Source: Streptomyces sp. YIM 121038 (GTDB lineage Bacteria > Actinomycetota > Actinomycetes > Streptomycetales > Streptomycetaceae). Taken from it: a DNA stretch of 64,000 nt. The notes beneath the pieces were generated by a model. It saw only the letters and a program-made list of their open reading frames with translations. It made no database searches and was not told where the DNA came from. Both the position numbers and the translations under genes were made by a program. The first letter of the stretch is position 1, and the number at the start of each line of letters is the position of its first letter. Of the stretch, positions 49,947 through 58,724 are shown piece after piece. Location of the stretch: positions 496,001 to 560,000 of the forward strand of contig NZ_CP030771.1 of NCBI RefSeq assembly GCF_006088715.1, written 5' to 3'.

Positions 49947-50908
49947 CGCGCGCCCCGCTGGGCCCGCACCTTGTAGGCGACGACCGGGGTGACCAGGGCG
50001 AAGAGGAGCACGGCGAGGGCCGCGCCGCGGCCTGTCCGGCCGTAGCGGAAGGACTGGGCGTACATCTCGTGGGCGATGACACCGGTGTCGAACTGGCCGC
50101 CGGTCATGGTTCTGACGATGTCGAAGGCCTTGAAGGTGCCGATCGCCTCGGCGAGGGCCACGACGAGCAGTGTGGGTCTGATCAGCGGCACGGTGACGCG
50201 CCAGAAGACCTGCCGGGGCGACGCGCCGTCGAGGCGGGCGGCTTCGACCACGTCGTCGGGGACCGCCCTGATCGCGCCCGCGAGCAGCACGGCCGCGAAG
50301 CCGGTCTGGGCCCACACCATCGCCACGACGAGGAACAGCACGTTCCAGGGGGATTCCACGAGCCACTGCCGCGGCTCGCCGCCGAACGCCACGACGAGCT
50401 GGTTGAGCAGCCCGATCTGGTCCGCCTCCGCGGGCCGGTAGGCGTAGACGAACTTCCAGACGAGGCCCGCGCCGACGAACGAGAGCGCCATCGGCAGCAG
50501 CACGAGGGTCAGGGCGAGCGCCCGGTACCGCGACCGTACGACGGCCGCCGCGTACAGCAGGCCGGTGGTGGTCACCAGGAGGGGCACGAGCACCACCCAG
50601 GTCAGGGTGTTGCGCAGCACGGTCAGCGCCCCGGGGTCGGTGACCAGCCACACGTAGTTGTCGAGTCCGACCCACTGTTCCCCCGCGTCGTCCTTGAACG
50701 AGAGCAGCAAGGTGCGCAGGCCGGGCACGAGGAGGCCGACGGTGAGCAGCAGCAGGGCGGGAGCCAGCAGCAGGAAGGCCGCGCCGCGCCTCCGTACGGG
50801 CCCCCGGTGCAGCAGCACGAGGAGGAGGGCGACCACCGCCGCGAACGCGACGAGGCCTTGCAGGAGGTACAGGAGCTTGGGCTGCTGAGCGAGGAGATCG
50901 AACGTCAT
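49943..50908 (-). CDS. Sugar ABC transporter permease (AglF/MalF-like)
   Basis: A 321-residue permease; ATG overlaps the binding-protein stop by one base (TGATG). A first helix comes early (LLYLLQGLVAFAAVVALLLV), then FKDDAGEQWVGLDNYVWLVT, ALSFVGAGLVWKFVYAYRPA, and an EAA loop VVEAARLDGASPRQVFWRV. It is very similar in pattern to AglF of alpha-glucoside transporters, including TFKAFDIVRTMTGGQFDTGV and RYGRTGRGAALAVLLF. It forms the pore with the following permease. Confidence 0.9.
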   Translation of the reverse strand: MTFDLLAQQPKLLYLLQGLVAFAAVVALLLVLLHRGPVRRRGAAFLLLAPALLLLTVGLLVPGLRTLLLSFKDDAGEQWVGLDNYVWLVTDPGALTVLRNTLTWVVLVPLLVTTTGLLYAAAVVRSRYRALALTLVLLPMALSFVGAGLVWKFVYAYRPAEADQIGLLNQLVVAFGGEPRQWLVESPWNVLFLVVAMVWAQTGFAAVLLAGAIRAVPDDVVEAARLDGASPRQVFWRVTVPLIRPTLLVVALAEAIGTFKAFDIVRTMTGGQFDTGVIAHEMYAQSFRYGRTGRGAALAVLLFALVTPVVAYKVRAQRGAR

Positions 50909-52236
50909 CAGGGGCTCGGCCAGGACCGTTCGACGGCGTCGGCGAAGGGCTCGGTGTCCTTGCCGCCGATCCAGTCGACGGCTTCCTTCCAGAACGTCCC
51001 CGCGCCCACCGAGGCGGGCATCAGGTCCGAACCGTCGAACCGGAACTGCGTCCTGGGGTTCTGGAGGAGCTGGATCGAGAGCCTGTCGACCGGGTTGGCG
51101 GCGTTGGCGAGGTCCACGCCCTTGTTGGCCGAGACGAACGGGCCCCTCTTCATCCGCGCGTTCGCGAAGTCCGCCGTCGCCAGGTACTCCTGGAAGGCCC
51201 GGACCTCGGGCCGGTCGGAGAAGGCGGCGGCGAACATGCCGCCGCCCAGGACCGGCCGGCTCGCCCGGTCCCGGGCCGGCAGGAGGAAGGCGAACACGTC
51301 CTTGTCCGGGCCGATCTCGGTGCCCTTCGGCCAGTGCTCGGCGTAGAACGAGGCCTGGCGGTGCATCGCGCAGTCGCCGGAGACGATCGGCGTGCCGCCC
51401 TCCTGGTAGGCGATCGAGGCCATCGAGCGGGCCGGGCCGTAGCCGCCGTTGGCGTACCGGTCGTTCTTGAGGAGGGATCCCACGGTGTCCATGGCCTTGA
51501 TCACGCGCGGGTCGTTGAACGGGATCCTGTGGGTGACCCAGCGGTCGAAGACGTCGGGCCCGCTCTGGCGCAGCAGGACGTCCTCGATCCAGTCCGTCAG
51601 GGGCCAGCCGGTCGACTCGCCGGACTCGACGCCCGCGCACCAGGGTTTGACGCCCGTCGCCGCGACCTTCTCGGTCACGTCCATCAGCTCTTTCCAGGTG
51701 CGCGGCACGCTCAGTCCCCGGTCCCGGAAGAACCGCGGCGAGTACCAGACGTACGACTTCACGTTCGCGACCAACGGCGTGCCGTAGAGGGTGCCGTTCA
51801 CGGTCGCGTAGCCGTTCCAGTCCTTCGACCAGCCCTGCTTCGCCAGGGAGGCGACCTCGGGGCTCGCGGGCTTGAGGTCCCCGGCGCGGGCGAAGCGCTC
51901 CAGCAGGCCGGGCTGCGGGAAGAACGCCACGTCGGGGGCGTTCCCGCCGTCGACCCTGACCTGGATCTGGGCCTCGAACTCGCCGTCGCCCTCGAACTGG
52001 ACGTCGATGCCCGTGCAGGCCGCGAAGTCCGCCCAGGCCGCTTCGAACAGGTCCGCTTCCCGGTCCTGGTTCGACGCGTAGACGGAGACCTCGGTGCCGG
52101 GGTGGGTGCCGTACCGCGCGTAGGACGCACAGTCCCCGGCCCCGCGAGGCCGGGAACCGCCCTGCGGGGCACCGCAGGCGGTGACCGTGGCTACGAGGAC
52201 GATGACGGCGAGCGCGAGCCTCGCGCCGAACCTCAT
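50908..52236 (-). CDS. Sugar-binding lipoprotein of ABC importer (AglE-like)
   Basis: A 442-residue extracellular binding protein. It has an N-terminal lipoprotein signal with lipobox VTAC (MRFGARLALAVIVLVATVTA, then Cys21). The mature part has the solute-binding family-1 fold: VSVYASNQDREADLFEAAWA, DVAFFPQPGLLERFA, GWPLTDWIEDVLLRQSGPDV and PVLGGGMFAAAFS. Together with the AglF/AglG-like permeases this suggests an alpha-glucoside or related oligosaccharide as ligand. The start is ATG with ggaggaag. It is the first gene of the operon and follows the best promoter found in the window. Confidence 0.9.
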   Translation of the reverse strand: MRFGARLALAVIVLVATVTACGAPQGGSRPRGAGDCASYARYGTHPGTEVSVYASNQDREADLFEAAWADFAACTGIDVQFEGDGEFEAQIQVRVDGGNAPDVAFFPQPGLLERFARAGDLKPASPEVASLAKQGWSKDWNGYATVNGTLYGTPLVANVKSYVWYSPRFFRDRGLSVPRTWKELMDVTEKVAATGVKPWCAGVESGESTGWPLTDWIEDVLLRQSGPDVFDRWVTHRIPFNDPRVIKAMDTVGSLLKNDRYANGGYGPARSMASIAYQEGGTPIVSGDCAMHRQASFYAEHWPKGTEIGPDKDVFAFLLPARDRASRPVLGGGMFAAAFSDRPEVRAFQEYLATADFANARMKRGPFVSANKGVDLANAANPVDRLSIQLLQNPRTQFRFDGSDLMPASVGAGTFWKEAVDWIGGKDTEPFADAVERSWPSP

Positions 52237-52286
52237 GGGTGTGCTTCCTCCGATCGCACCCCGAGCGTTCCTGGGGGCGAGCAGAA

Positions 52287-52315
52287 GTTATCAGCGCACG
52301 GACGTCATCGACCAA
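52287..52315 (-). promoter_or_regulatory. Sigma-70-like promoter of the sugar ABC operon
   Basis: On the minus strand, a -35 box TTGGTC (52310-52315) and a -10 box GATAAC (52287-52292) are separated by exactly 17 bases. They lie about 50 bases upstream of the binding-protein start, whose ribosome-binding site is ggaggaag. The low-GC GATAACTT stands out from the surrounding 73% G+C. Confidence 0.6.
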
Positions 52316-52343
52316 TCGTTCGACCCGCGGGGTCCACGCGGAG

Positions 52344-52375
52344 GTGCCGACCCCATACGGAGGTGGGGTCGGCAC
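52344..52375 (-). terminator. Hairpin terminator downstream of the YaaH-like gene
   Basis: Perfect 12-bp inverted repeat, arms 52344-52355 and 52364-52375 (gtgccgacccca and complement), 8-base loop. It is about 95 bases after the stop of the YaaH-like gene and just upstream of the next promoter, so it separates the two units. Confidence 0.7.
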
Positions 52376-52470
52376 GCGGGTCCACGGCAGAGGCGCAGGT
52401 CAGCGGGCGGTGGACCGGATGGCTTCCTCCTCGGTGCGTGGGTGGGCTGCGTGGGGCGCGGTGGGCGCGT

Positions 52471-53238
52471 TCAGAGGGTGCGCCGCACGCCCGCGTGGCG
52501 TTCGAGGTTGCGGAGCTGGACGGTGAGGTCGCCGGTCACGGCGGCGCGGGCGGGGCCGCTGCGGCCGATGGGCAGGACCTCCTCGCCGCGCATGTCCTCC
52601 AGCATCAGGGCGAAGGCCGCGTACATCGCGACGAGCGCCACCAGGAGGCCGAGGGCGCCGGAGGTGCGCGTGAGCCACTCGGCGCCGGTCAGGCCCGACA
52701 GGCCGGTGGCCGCCCAGCGGGGCAGGGACGCCACCAGGACCAGCCACATCGCGCGCTTGGGCGGCGTCACGGCGGTCATCAGCGCCCCGAAGCAGAGGAA
52801 CGCCAGGTTGAACACGCCGAGGACCCGCAGGCCCTCGGCCGCGCCGCTGAACATGACCAGGGCGTACGCCAGCCAGCTGCCCGCGAACGTGCCCATCAGC
52901 GTCGCCGCGATCACGTCACGGGCCCCGAAGGACAGCACGCTCACCAGGAACTGCAGCGCGAAGGCGGGCAGGACGCACAGGGCGACGGCGCCCCGGGCCT
53001 CGGGCGTGAACACGCCGAGCTGGAGGCATCCGGTCATCACCGAGGCGATCGCCACCGTGAAGAAGCCCAGCGGCATGGGTGAGGCGATGGGGCGCAGATT
53101 GATCCGGGTCATCGGCCGGAGGTCCGGCTCGAAGCGGCGCCCCGGCGGAGCGTTCGGCGGGCGTTCCGGCCCGTCGGCGGTCCCGTCGGCGGTCTCGTCG
53201 GCGGTCTCGTCGGCGGGGGTGGAGGAAGCGGTACTCAT
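52471..53238 (-). CDS. GPR1/FUN34/YaaH-family membrane protein
   Basis: A 255-residue protein with a start at ATG 53238. The first 45 residues are acidic and repetitive (ETADETADGTADGPERPP). Then comes the family signature ASPMPLGFFTVAIASVMTG (equivalent to NPAPLGL) and six hydrophobic helices. This family transports acetate/succinate or ammonium-linked solutes. It sits 16 bases downstream of the amidohydrolase gene, in the same transcription unit. The substrate is inferred from the family only. Confidence 0.8.
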   Translation of the reverse strand: MSTASSTPADETADETADGTADGPERPPNAPPGRRFEPDLRPMTRINLRPIASPMPLGFFTVAIASVMTGCLQLGVFTPEARGAVALCVLPAFALQFLVSVLSFGARDVIAATLMGTFAGSWLAYALVMFSGAAEGLRVLGVFNLAFLCFGALMTAVTPPKRAMWLVLVASLPRWAATGLSGLTGAEWLTRTSGALGLLVALVAMYAAFALMLEDMRGEEVLPIGRSGPARAAVTGDLTVQLRNLERHAGVRRTL

Positions 53239-53254
53239 GGTGGCGATCTCTCGT

Positions 53255-55126
53255 TCAGTGCTCGAAGCAGGGGTCGAGGAACGACGGCGGCGCGTCGGGG
53301 GCGGAGCCGCGGGCCACCCGCCACCGGCGGTGCTCCTCGGAGTCGGCGGCGGCCTCGGCGACGAGCGCCGCCTGCCGGGCACCGGCCTGGTAGCCGCCGA
53401 AGCGGGCCACGGGGCTCCACTCGGGGCTGACCGGCGGGACGGCCTCGTCGAGTCCGTCGTACTCCGCGGTCGCGTAGACCACGCGGCCGCCGACGACGGT
53501 GAGCACGGCCTCGATGTCGGGGATGACGGCGTCGGGCACGGTGAGGTAGTCGTCGGACAGGATCGCCAGGTCGCCGTAGTAGCCCTCTCGCAGGATCCCC
53601 TTGACGTCCTGCTCACCGGTGAGGCGCGCGCCACCGCGGGTGTAGAGGCCGAGCGCGGTCTCCCGGTCGACCAGGTTCCCGGCCGGGTAGAGGGCGGTGC
53701 CGCCGACGGTGCGCCCGGTCACCAGCCAGTGGAGCGCCACCCACGGGTTGTACGAGGAGACGCGGGTGGCGTCCGTGCCCGCGGCGACGGTCAGGCCCCG
53801 GTCGAGCATGGCCCGGACGGGCGGGGTGTGGGCCGCGGCCGCGGCGCCGTAGCGCTCGCGGAAGGCGGTGCCCTGGAAGGACATGCGGTTCTGCACGGAC
53901 AGGGCGCCGCCGAGGGCCGCGATCCGGTCCAGGCTGTCGGCCGAGACGGTCTCCGCGTGGTCGAAGAGCCAGCGGTTGTCGCCGGGGAAGAGGCCCTCGG
54001 CGGCGAGCTTCTCGAAGACCGCGAGGTCACGGCGGATCGTCTCGTCGTACGTGGCGTGCAGCCTGAAGCCCCAGCCGTTCTCCATCAGGAGCCGGACCGC
54101 GTGCTCGAACTCGGCCTCGTATCCCTCGGCGAGTGCGGGACGGGGTTCGGTGAAGTTCTCGAAGTCGGCGGCGGCCCAGGTCAGGTTCTCGCCCGCGCCG
54201 TTGAGGCGCAGCCACTCGTCCCCGTCGCCGGGCTTGACCGTCTCGGTCCAGCGCTTGAGGTCGGCGAGTTCCTGGCCGGCCGTCTGCGGGAACAGGTGGT
54301 AGGCGATCCGCAGGGACAGCTCACCCGACGCGGCGAGGTCCATGACCGTGGCGTAGTTGTCGGGGAAGTTCTGGAAGCCGCCCGCGGCGTCGACCGCGGA
54401 GGTGAGTCCGAAGCGGTTCAGCTCGCGCAGGAAGTGCCGCGTCGAGGTCTTCCGGTCGGCCTCGTCGAGGGCGGGCGCCTTGGCCAGGGTCGAGTAGAGG
54501 ATGAGGGCGCTCGGCGCGGCGAGGAGGACGCCGTTGGGCTCGCCGTCGCGGCCCCTGACGATCTGTCCGCCCTGCGGGTCGGGGGTCGTGCGGGTGAATC
54601 CGGCGGCCTGTACGGCGGCCCGGTTCAGCAGCGCCGACTGGTAGAGGTGCAGGACGAACACCGGTGTGTCGGGAGCGGCGGCGTTCAGCTCGGCGACGGT
54701 CGGCATCCTGCGCTCGGCGAACTGTTCGGCGGTCCAGCCGCCGACGACCCGGATCCACTGCCCCTTGGGAGTGCGGCCGGCCTGCTCGCGCAGCATGGCG
54801 AGGGCGTGGCGGAGGCTGCGCACGCCGTCCCAGCGCAGTTCCAGGACGTAGTTCAGGCCGCCCCTGATGACGTGCAGGTGCGAGTCGTTCAGGCCGGGGA
54901 TCACCCTGCGGCCGAGGGCGTCGACGACCTTGGTGCCCGGCCCGACGAGGGGGGCGAGGTCGTGGTCGTCGCCGAGGGCCGCGATCCGTCCGTCGCGGAT
55001 CGCGACCGCGCGGGCCTCGGGGCGTCCGGGGTCGCCGGTGTACACCTTCGCGTTGCGCACGAGGAGGTCGGCCCGCGCGTGTTCCTGGTGCGGGGCGGCG
55101 GGTTCGGGGGTCGGCAGGTTCGGCAT
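53255..55126 (-). CDS. Amidohydrolase (YtcJ-like, amidohydrolase 3 family)
   Basis: A 623-residue metal-dependent hydrolase from ATG with ggagaac-type upstream. It has ADLLVRNAKVYTGDPGRPEA, the metal motif IPGLNDSHLHVIRGG (two His), NRWLFDHAETVSADSLDRIA with a further His, and GLTVAAGTDATRVSSYNPWV with the Asp. Family members cleave amide or imide bonds of unknown natural substrates, often formamide-like. The N-terminal 18 residues are unstructured. It is co-transcribed with the YaaH-like transporter gene downstream, which might take up the acid product. Confidence 0.88.
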   Translation of the reverse strand: MPNLPTPEPAAPHQEHARADLLVRNAKVYTGDPGRPEARAVAIRDGRIAALGDDHDLAPLVGPGTKVVDALGRRVIPGLNDSHLHVIRGGLNYVLELRWDGVRSLRHALAMLREQAGRTPKGQWIRVVGGWTAEQFAERRMPTVAELNAAAPDTPVFVLHLYQSALLNRAAVQAAGFTRTTPDPQGGQIVRGRDGEPNGVLLAAPSALILYSTLAKAPALDEADRKTSTRHFLRELNRFGLTSAVDAAGGFQNFPDNYATVMDLAASGELSLRIAYHLFPQTAGQELADLKRWTETVKPGDGDEWLRLNGAGENLTWAAADFENFTEPRPALAEGYEAEFEHAVRLLMENGWGFRLHATYDETIRRDLAVFEKLAAEGLFPGDNRWLFDHAETVSADSLDRIAALGGALSVQNRMSFQGTAFRERYGAAAAAHTPPVRAMLDRGLTVAAGTDATRVSSYNPWVALHWLVTGRTVGGTALYPAGNLVDRETALGLYTRGGARLTGEQDVKGILREGYYGDLAILSDDYLTVPDAVIPDIEAVLTVVGGRVVYATAEYDGLDEAVPPVSPEWSPVARFGGYQAGARQAALVAEAAADSEEHRRWRVARGSAPDAPPSFLDPCFEH

Positions 55127-55194
55127 CGGGGGTTCTCCTTTGCGGATGTGCGGGGTGGGGTGCGGCCGCGCGGCGCGCTCCCGGGGGGGGCGCC

Positions 55195-56640
55195 TCAGAG
55201 GCCGTACGTCTCAAGCAGTCGCAGCCAGACCTCGCTCACGGTCGGGAAGGCGGGGACGGCGTGGCGCAGCCGCTCCAGGGGGACTTCCGCGACGACGGCG
55301 ACGGTGGCGGTGTGGATGAGTTCGGTCGCCAGCGGCCCGGTGAGGGTGCAGCCGACGACGACTCCCCGGCCCTCGTCGACGACGAGCTTGGCGCGGCCGC
55401 GGTGGTCGTCGGCGTACAGCGCGGCGCCCGCGACGTCGCCGACGCGGTACTCCACCGCGCGGATCGCCAGGCCCGCGGCGCGGGCCGCGCGTTCCGTGAG
55501 GCCGACGCTCGCGACCTCGGGGCGGGTGAAGACGGCCTGCGGGACGGCGGCGTGGCCCGCCCGCGCGTCCCAGGCCTGCCAGGCCCCGGTGTCGGCGGGG
55601 CGGCCCGCGGCCCGTTCGGCGATCGCCGCGGCGCAGACGCGGGCCTGGTACTTGGCCATGTGGGTCAGCGGCGCACGGTGGTTGACGTCGCCGACGGCGT
55701 AGAGCCAGTCCCCGTCGACGGCGGTGACCCGGCAGGTGTCGTCGACCGGGAGCCAGTCACCGGCCGTGAGGCCGACGGTGTGCAGGCCGAGGTCCTCGGT
55801 GCGCGGGCGTCGGCCGACGGCAACCAGGACCTCGTCGCAGACCAGGGCGGCGCCGTCGTCGGTCTCGACCGTCACGGCGCGGGTGGCCGCGTCGCGGGTG
55901 ACCCGGGTGGCCACGGCCTCGAAGCGCAGCGTCACACCCAGGGCGGTCAGGCCCCGGGCGACCTCTTCGCCCGCGCACGGCTCCCAGTCGCCCAGCAGGG
56001 ACCGGCCACGGACGAGCAGGGTCACGGCGGAGCCGAGGGAGCGCCAGGCGGTGGCCAGTTCGCAGGCCACCACTCCGCCGCCGATGACGACGAGCCGCTC
56101 GGGGACCGCGTCGGACGTCGTGGCCTGCCGGTTGGTCCACACGCCGATCCGGTCGAGGCCTTCGACGGGCGGCAGGGCGGGATCCGTGCCGGGGCTGAGC
56201 ACGACCGCGCGCCGGGCCCGCAGGGTGCGGACCGCGCCGTCGGCGCCGGTCACCTCCACCCGGCGCTCCCCGGCGAGCCGTCCGTGCCCGCGGACGAGGG
56301 GGATGCCCGCGCCGGCCAGCCAGTCGGCCTGGCCCGAGTCGTCGCCGCGGGCGGTGAAACGGTCCCGGCGGGCCAGGACGCGTGCCGGGTCGAGCGCCCC
56401 GGTGACCGCCTGCCGGGCCCCGTCGACCGACCGCGCGGCCGCCCGGGCGGCGCCGGGCCGCAGCAGGGCCTTGCTCGGCACGCACGCGCGGTAGGAGCAC
56501 TCACCGCCGACCGCCCCGGACTCGACGACGGCGGCGCTCAGTCCCGCCCGGACCGCCCGGTCGGCGACGACCTCGCCGCCGGGGCCGCCGCCGACCACGA
56601 CGACGTCGTACGTGTCCTCCACGGCGTACGCGTCCTCCAT
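55195..56640 (-). CDS. FAD-dependent pyridine nucleotide-disulfide oxidoreductase, non-canonical C-terminus
   Basis: A 481-residue flavoprotein of the dihydrolipoamide/mercuric reductase family. It has the FAD-binding DVVVVGGGPGGEVVADRAVR, the redox motif GGECSYRACVPSK (Cys-x4-Cys), NAD(P)-binding ERLVVIGGGVVACELATAWR, and DDTCRVTAVDGDWLYAVGDV. The C-terminal dimer segment reads HAVPAFPTVSEVW; the catalytic His of the usual HPTxxE is replaced by Phe. It therefore may not act as an ordinary disulfide reductase. The start is ATG overlapping the dps-like stop (TGATG), so it is coupled to a mini-ferritin gene. Confidence 0.85.
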   Translation of the reverse strand: MEDAYAVEDTYDVVVVGGGPGGEVVADRAVRAGLSAAVVESGAVGGECSYRACVPSKALLRPGAARAAARSVDGARQAVTGALDPARVLARRDRFTARGDDSGQADWLAGAGIPLVRGHGRLAGERRVEVTGADGAVRTLRARRAVVLSPGTDPALPPVEGLDRIGVWTNRQATTSDAVPERLVVIGGGVVACELATAWRSLGSAVTLLVRGRSLLGDWEPCAGEEVARGLTALGVTLRFEAVATRVTRDAATRAVTVETDDGAALVCDEVLVAVGRRPRTEDLGLHTVGLTAGDWLPVDDTCRVTAVDGDWLYAVGDVNHRAPLTHMAKYQARVCAAAIAERAAGRPADTGAWQAWDARAGHAAVPQAVFTRPEVASVGLTERAARAAGLAIRAVEYRVGDVAGAALYADDHRGRAKLVVDEGRGVVVGCTLTGPLATELIHTATVAVVAEVPLERLRHAVPAFPTVSEVWLRLLETYGL

Positions 56641-57224
56641 CAGCCGCGCACCAGCGGCGTGTCGACGAGGTGTTCGGCCAGGAACCACACCTGGGCCTCG
56701 CCGGTGCGGATGACGCCGGAGACGAGCAGGTCCGCGCCGCCCTCGTCGCCCTCGGCGGAGAGCCGGGCGGCGGCGTCCCGCGCGTCGATGAGGATCCGCT
56801 CGTGCGCGTCGAGGAGCCGCGACAGCATGACGGGGACCTTCTCCACGCCGTTCGGCGGCCGGGGGATCGTGGTCAGCTCCGCGACGTGGCGCGGGTCCCC
56901 GACCGCGACGCCGCCGAGGCTCTGGATCCGCTCGGCCAGCTCGTCCACGAGGGCCAGTTGGGCCGCGGCGTGCCGGTCGAGCATGAGGTGCAGCGAGTAG
57001 AAGGTCGCGCCGCGCATCAGCCAATGGTGCTTCTTGTAGAGGGAGTAGAGGATCTGGGTGTCGGCGAGTACGCGGTTCAGGCGCTGGCAGGCGTACCCGC
57101 GGGTGTCGTGGCCGAGGCCGATCGGCAGCTGCTTGAGCGTGCCGAAGGCCTGGGTCTCGGCGCCCTTCTGGTGCAGCAGCGGCTGGCCGCCGCCGTGCGG
57201 GGACGGGGTGGTCGCGGTGTCCAT
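56640..57224 (-). CDS. dps: Dps-family mini-ferritin
   Basis: A 194-residue protein. It has LNRVLADTQILYSLYKKHHW, then LMRGATFYSLHLMLDRHAAA and LVDELAERIQSLGG: the Dps ferroxidase pattern of His, Asp and Glu residues at the dimer interface. The 40-residue N-terminal tail with HGGGQPLLHQKGAETQAFG is like those of Streptomyces Dps proteins. It stores iron and protects DNA during stress. The start is ATG at 57224 with aggag. The leader carries a duplicated ribosome-binding segment. It is coupled to the flavoprotein gene downstream. Confidence 0.9.
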   Translation of the reverse strand: MDTATTPSPHGGGQPLLHQKGAETQAFGTLKQLPIGLGHDTRGYACQRLNRVLADTQILYSLYKKHHWLMRGATFYSLHLMLDRHAAAQLALVDELAERIQSLGGVAVGDPRHVAELTTIPRPPNGVEKVPVMLSRLLDAHERILIDARDAAARLSAEGDEGGADLLVSGVIRTGEAQVWFLAEHLVDTPLVRG

Positions 57225-57266
57225 CGAGTGCTCCTGGTCGGGAAGGATCGAGTGCTCCTGGTCGGG
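57223..57266. repeat. Duplicated leader segment of dps, including the Shine-Dalgarno site
   Basis: The 20-base sequence atcgagtgctcctggtcggg is present at 57223-57242 and again at 57247-57266, making a 24-base period. On the minus strand each copy supplies an aggag Shine-Dalgarno core. In the downstream copy it is followed by ATG, in the upstream copy by ATC. Confidence 0.85.
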
Positions 57267-57333
57267 GAGGAGGAAGGGCCCGGCCGTCCGGTCGGGGGTC
57301 GCGGAGCGGCCGGGCCCGGTCTGCGGGGTGTGC

Positions 57334-57861
57334 TCAGCCCTCGGCGCGGGCGGCGGCCTTCGGCGTCGCCGGGGCCGGGGCCGGGCGGTGCAGGACGAGC
57401 CGGGTGAGCAGCCCGCTGCCGAGACCGGCCGCGAGCGCGAGGGCCGCCCACCACAGCGGGTACGGCGTGAGGCCGAAGGCCGCGTCGAGGGAGTAGTCGC
57501 CGGGCCCGGTGGCGGCGAGCGCGGCGGCGGTGCCGATGAGGACGAGCGGGTACTCGTATCCGTCGTTCTGCACCCAGAGGCCGTTGTGCCACTTCACGGT
57601 GAGGGCGACCGTCATGACCCCGATGGCGCCGGTCGCGGCGAGCGGGGTCAGCAGGCCCGCGGCGAGCAGCAGACCCGATCCGATCTGGCCGCCGCCCGCC
57701 GCGAGGGCGGTGAGGACGCCGCCGCGGAAGCCGTCGGCACGGAACTCCTCCGTGCCGCCCTCAAGGCCCTTGCCGCCGAGGTGGGAGCTGATCTTCTGCA
57801 CCCCGTGGCCCGCGACGAGCAGGCCCGCCAGGAGGCGCAGGAGCAGAATGCCCGTGTCCAA
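57334..57861 (-). CDS. DoxX-family membrane protein
   Basis: A 175-residue protein with four hydrophobic segments of the DoxX type: TGILLLRLLAGLLVAGHGVQ, GGGQIGSGLLLAAGLLTPLA, ATGAIGVMTVALTVKWHNGL and YEYPLVLIGTAAALAATGPG. The only start that keeps the first helix is TTG at 57861, five bases past the isochorismatase stop. DoxX proteins take part in membrane redox reactions with various partners. It lies in one transcription unit with the isochorismatase-like gene. Confidence 0.8.
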   Translation of the reverse strand: MDTGILLLRLLAGLLVAGHGVQKISSHLGGKGLEGGTEEFRADGFRGGVLTALAAGGGQIGSGLLLAAGLLTPLAATGAIGVMTVALTVKWHNGLWVQNDGYEYPLVLIGTAAALAATGPGDYSLDAAFGLTPYPLWWAALALAAGLGSGLLTRLVLHRPAPAPATPKAAARAEG

Positions 57862-57866
57862 GGCGG

Positions 57867-58529
57867 TCAGCCCGCGGCGTGCGCGCCGAGGATGCTCTGC
57901 GCGTACACGACGCCCAGGCCGTAGGCGCCCGCGTGGGCCTTGACGATGTCCATGACCGCGCCGTAGGTGTCCTGGCGCGCCCAGTCGCGCTGGAGCTCCA
58001 GGAGGACCTGGACCCAGGTGACCGGGACCGCTCCGGCGGCCACCATCCGCTGCAGCGCGTGCTCGTGGGCGGCGGGGCTGACGCCGCCGGAGGCGTCGGA
58101 GACGACGTACACCTCGTAGCCCTGCTCCAGGGCGGAGAGCGCGGGCAGCACCAGGCAGACCTCGGTCCACAGGCCGGACAGGACGATCTTCTTGCGGCCG
58201 GTCGCCTTGACCGCGGCCACGAGCGCCTCGTCCTCCCAGGCGTTCATGGAGGTGCGGTCGACGACGTCGTGCCCGGGGAACACCTCGGCGAGCTGCGGCA
58301 GCAGGGGCCCGGAGAAGGACTCGGCGGCGACCGTGGTCAGAACGACCGGCACGTCGAACGCACGGGCCGCCTTGGCCAGGCCCACGGTGCTGTTGATGAT
58401 CGAGGAGCGGTCGCCGCTCCCGGTGCCGAAGAACATCTGCGGCTGGTGGTCCACGAAGAGCATGACCGCGTTGTCGGGCGTGAGGAGGTCGGAGCTCGGG
58501 GCGGCCTGCACCTTGGTGACGTCGAACAT
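57867..58529 (-). CDS. Isochorismatase-family hydrolase
   Basis: A 220-residue cysteine hydrolase from ATG. It has DNAVMLFVDHQPQMFFGTGS with the catalytic Asp, RKKIVLSGLWTEVCLVLPAL with the nucleophile Cys, and EQGYEVYVVSDASGGVSPAA. The Lys expected between them is in AVKATGRKKIV. The substrate is not clear; this subgroup is often annotated as nicotinamidase-like or YcaC-like. It is divergent from an AraC gene that starts 196 bases away, a likely regulator. Confidence 0.88.
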   Translation of the reverse strand: MFDVTKVQAAPSSDLLTPDNAVMLFVDHQPQMFFGTGSGDRSSIINSTVGLAKAARAFDVPVVLTTVAAESFSGPLLPQLAEVFPGHDVVDRTSMNAWEDEALVAAVKATGRKKIVLSGLWTEVCLVLPALSALEQGYEVYVVSDASGGVSPAAHEHALQRMVAAGAVPVTWVQVLLELQRDWARQDTYGAVMDIVKAHAGAYGLGVVYAQSILGAHAAG

Positions 58530-58724
58530 GCGGGGTCCTTTCACAGGCGGTTCGGTAGGGCGCCGACCGCGTCCGCGGCTCGGCACACCAGGAAGCTACG
58601 ACCGGCCGGGACGCCCGGCTTTTCGTCCCGCGCCCAGGAGTTGGCACGGCAGCGCACAACCCGCACGGCCCCGGGGCGTCGCAGGTCAGGGCGGCGGATC
58701 GACCGCGCGTGCGATGCTGTGGCC

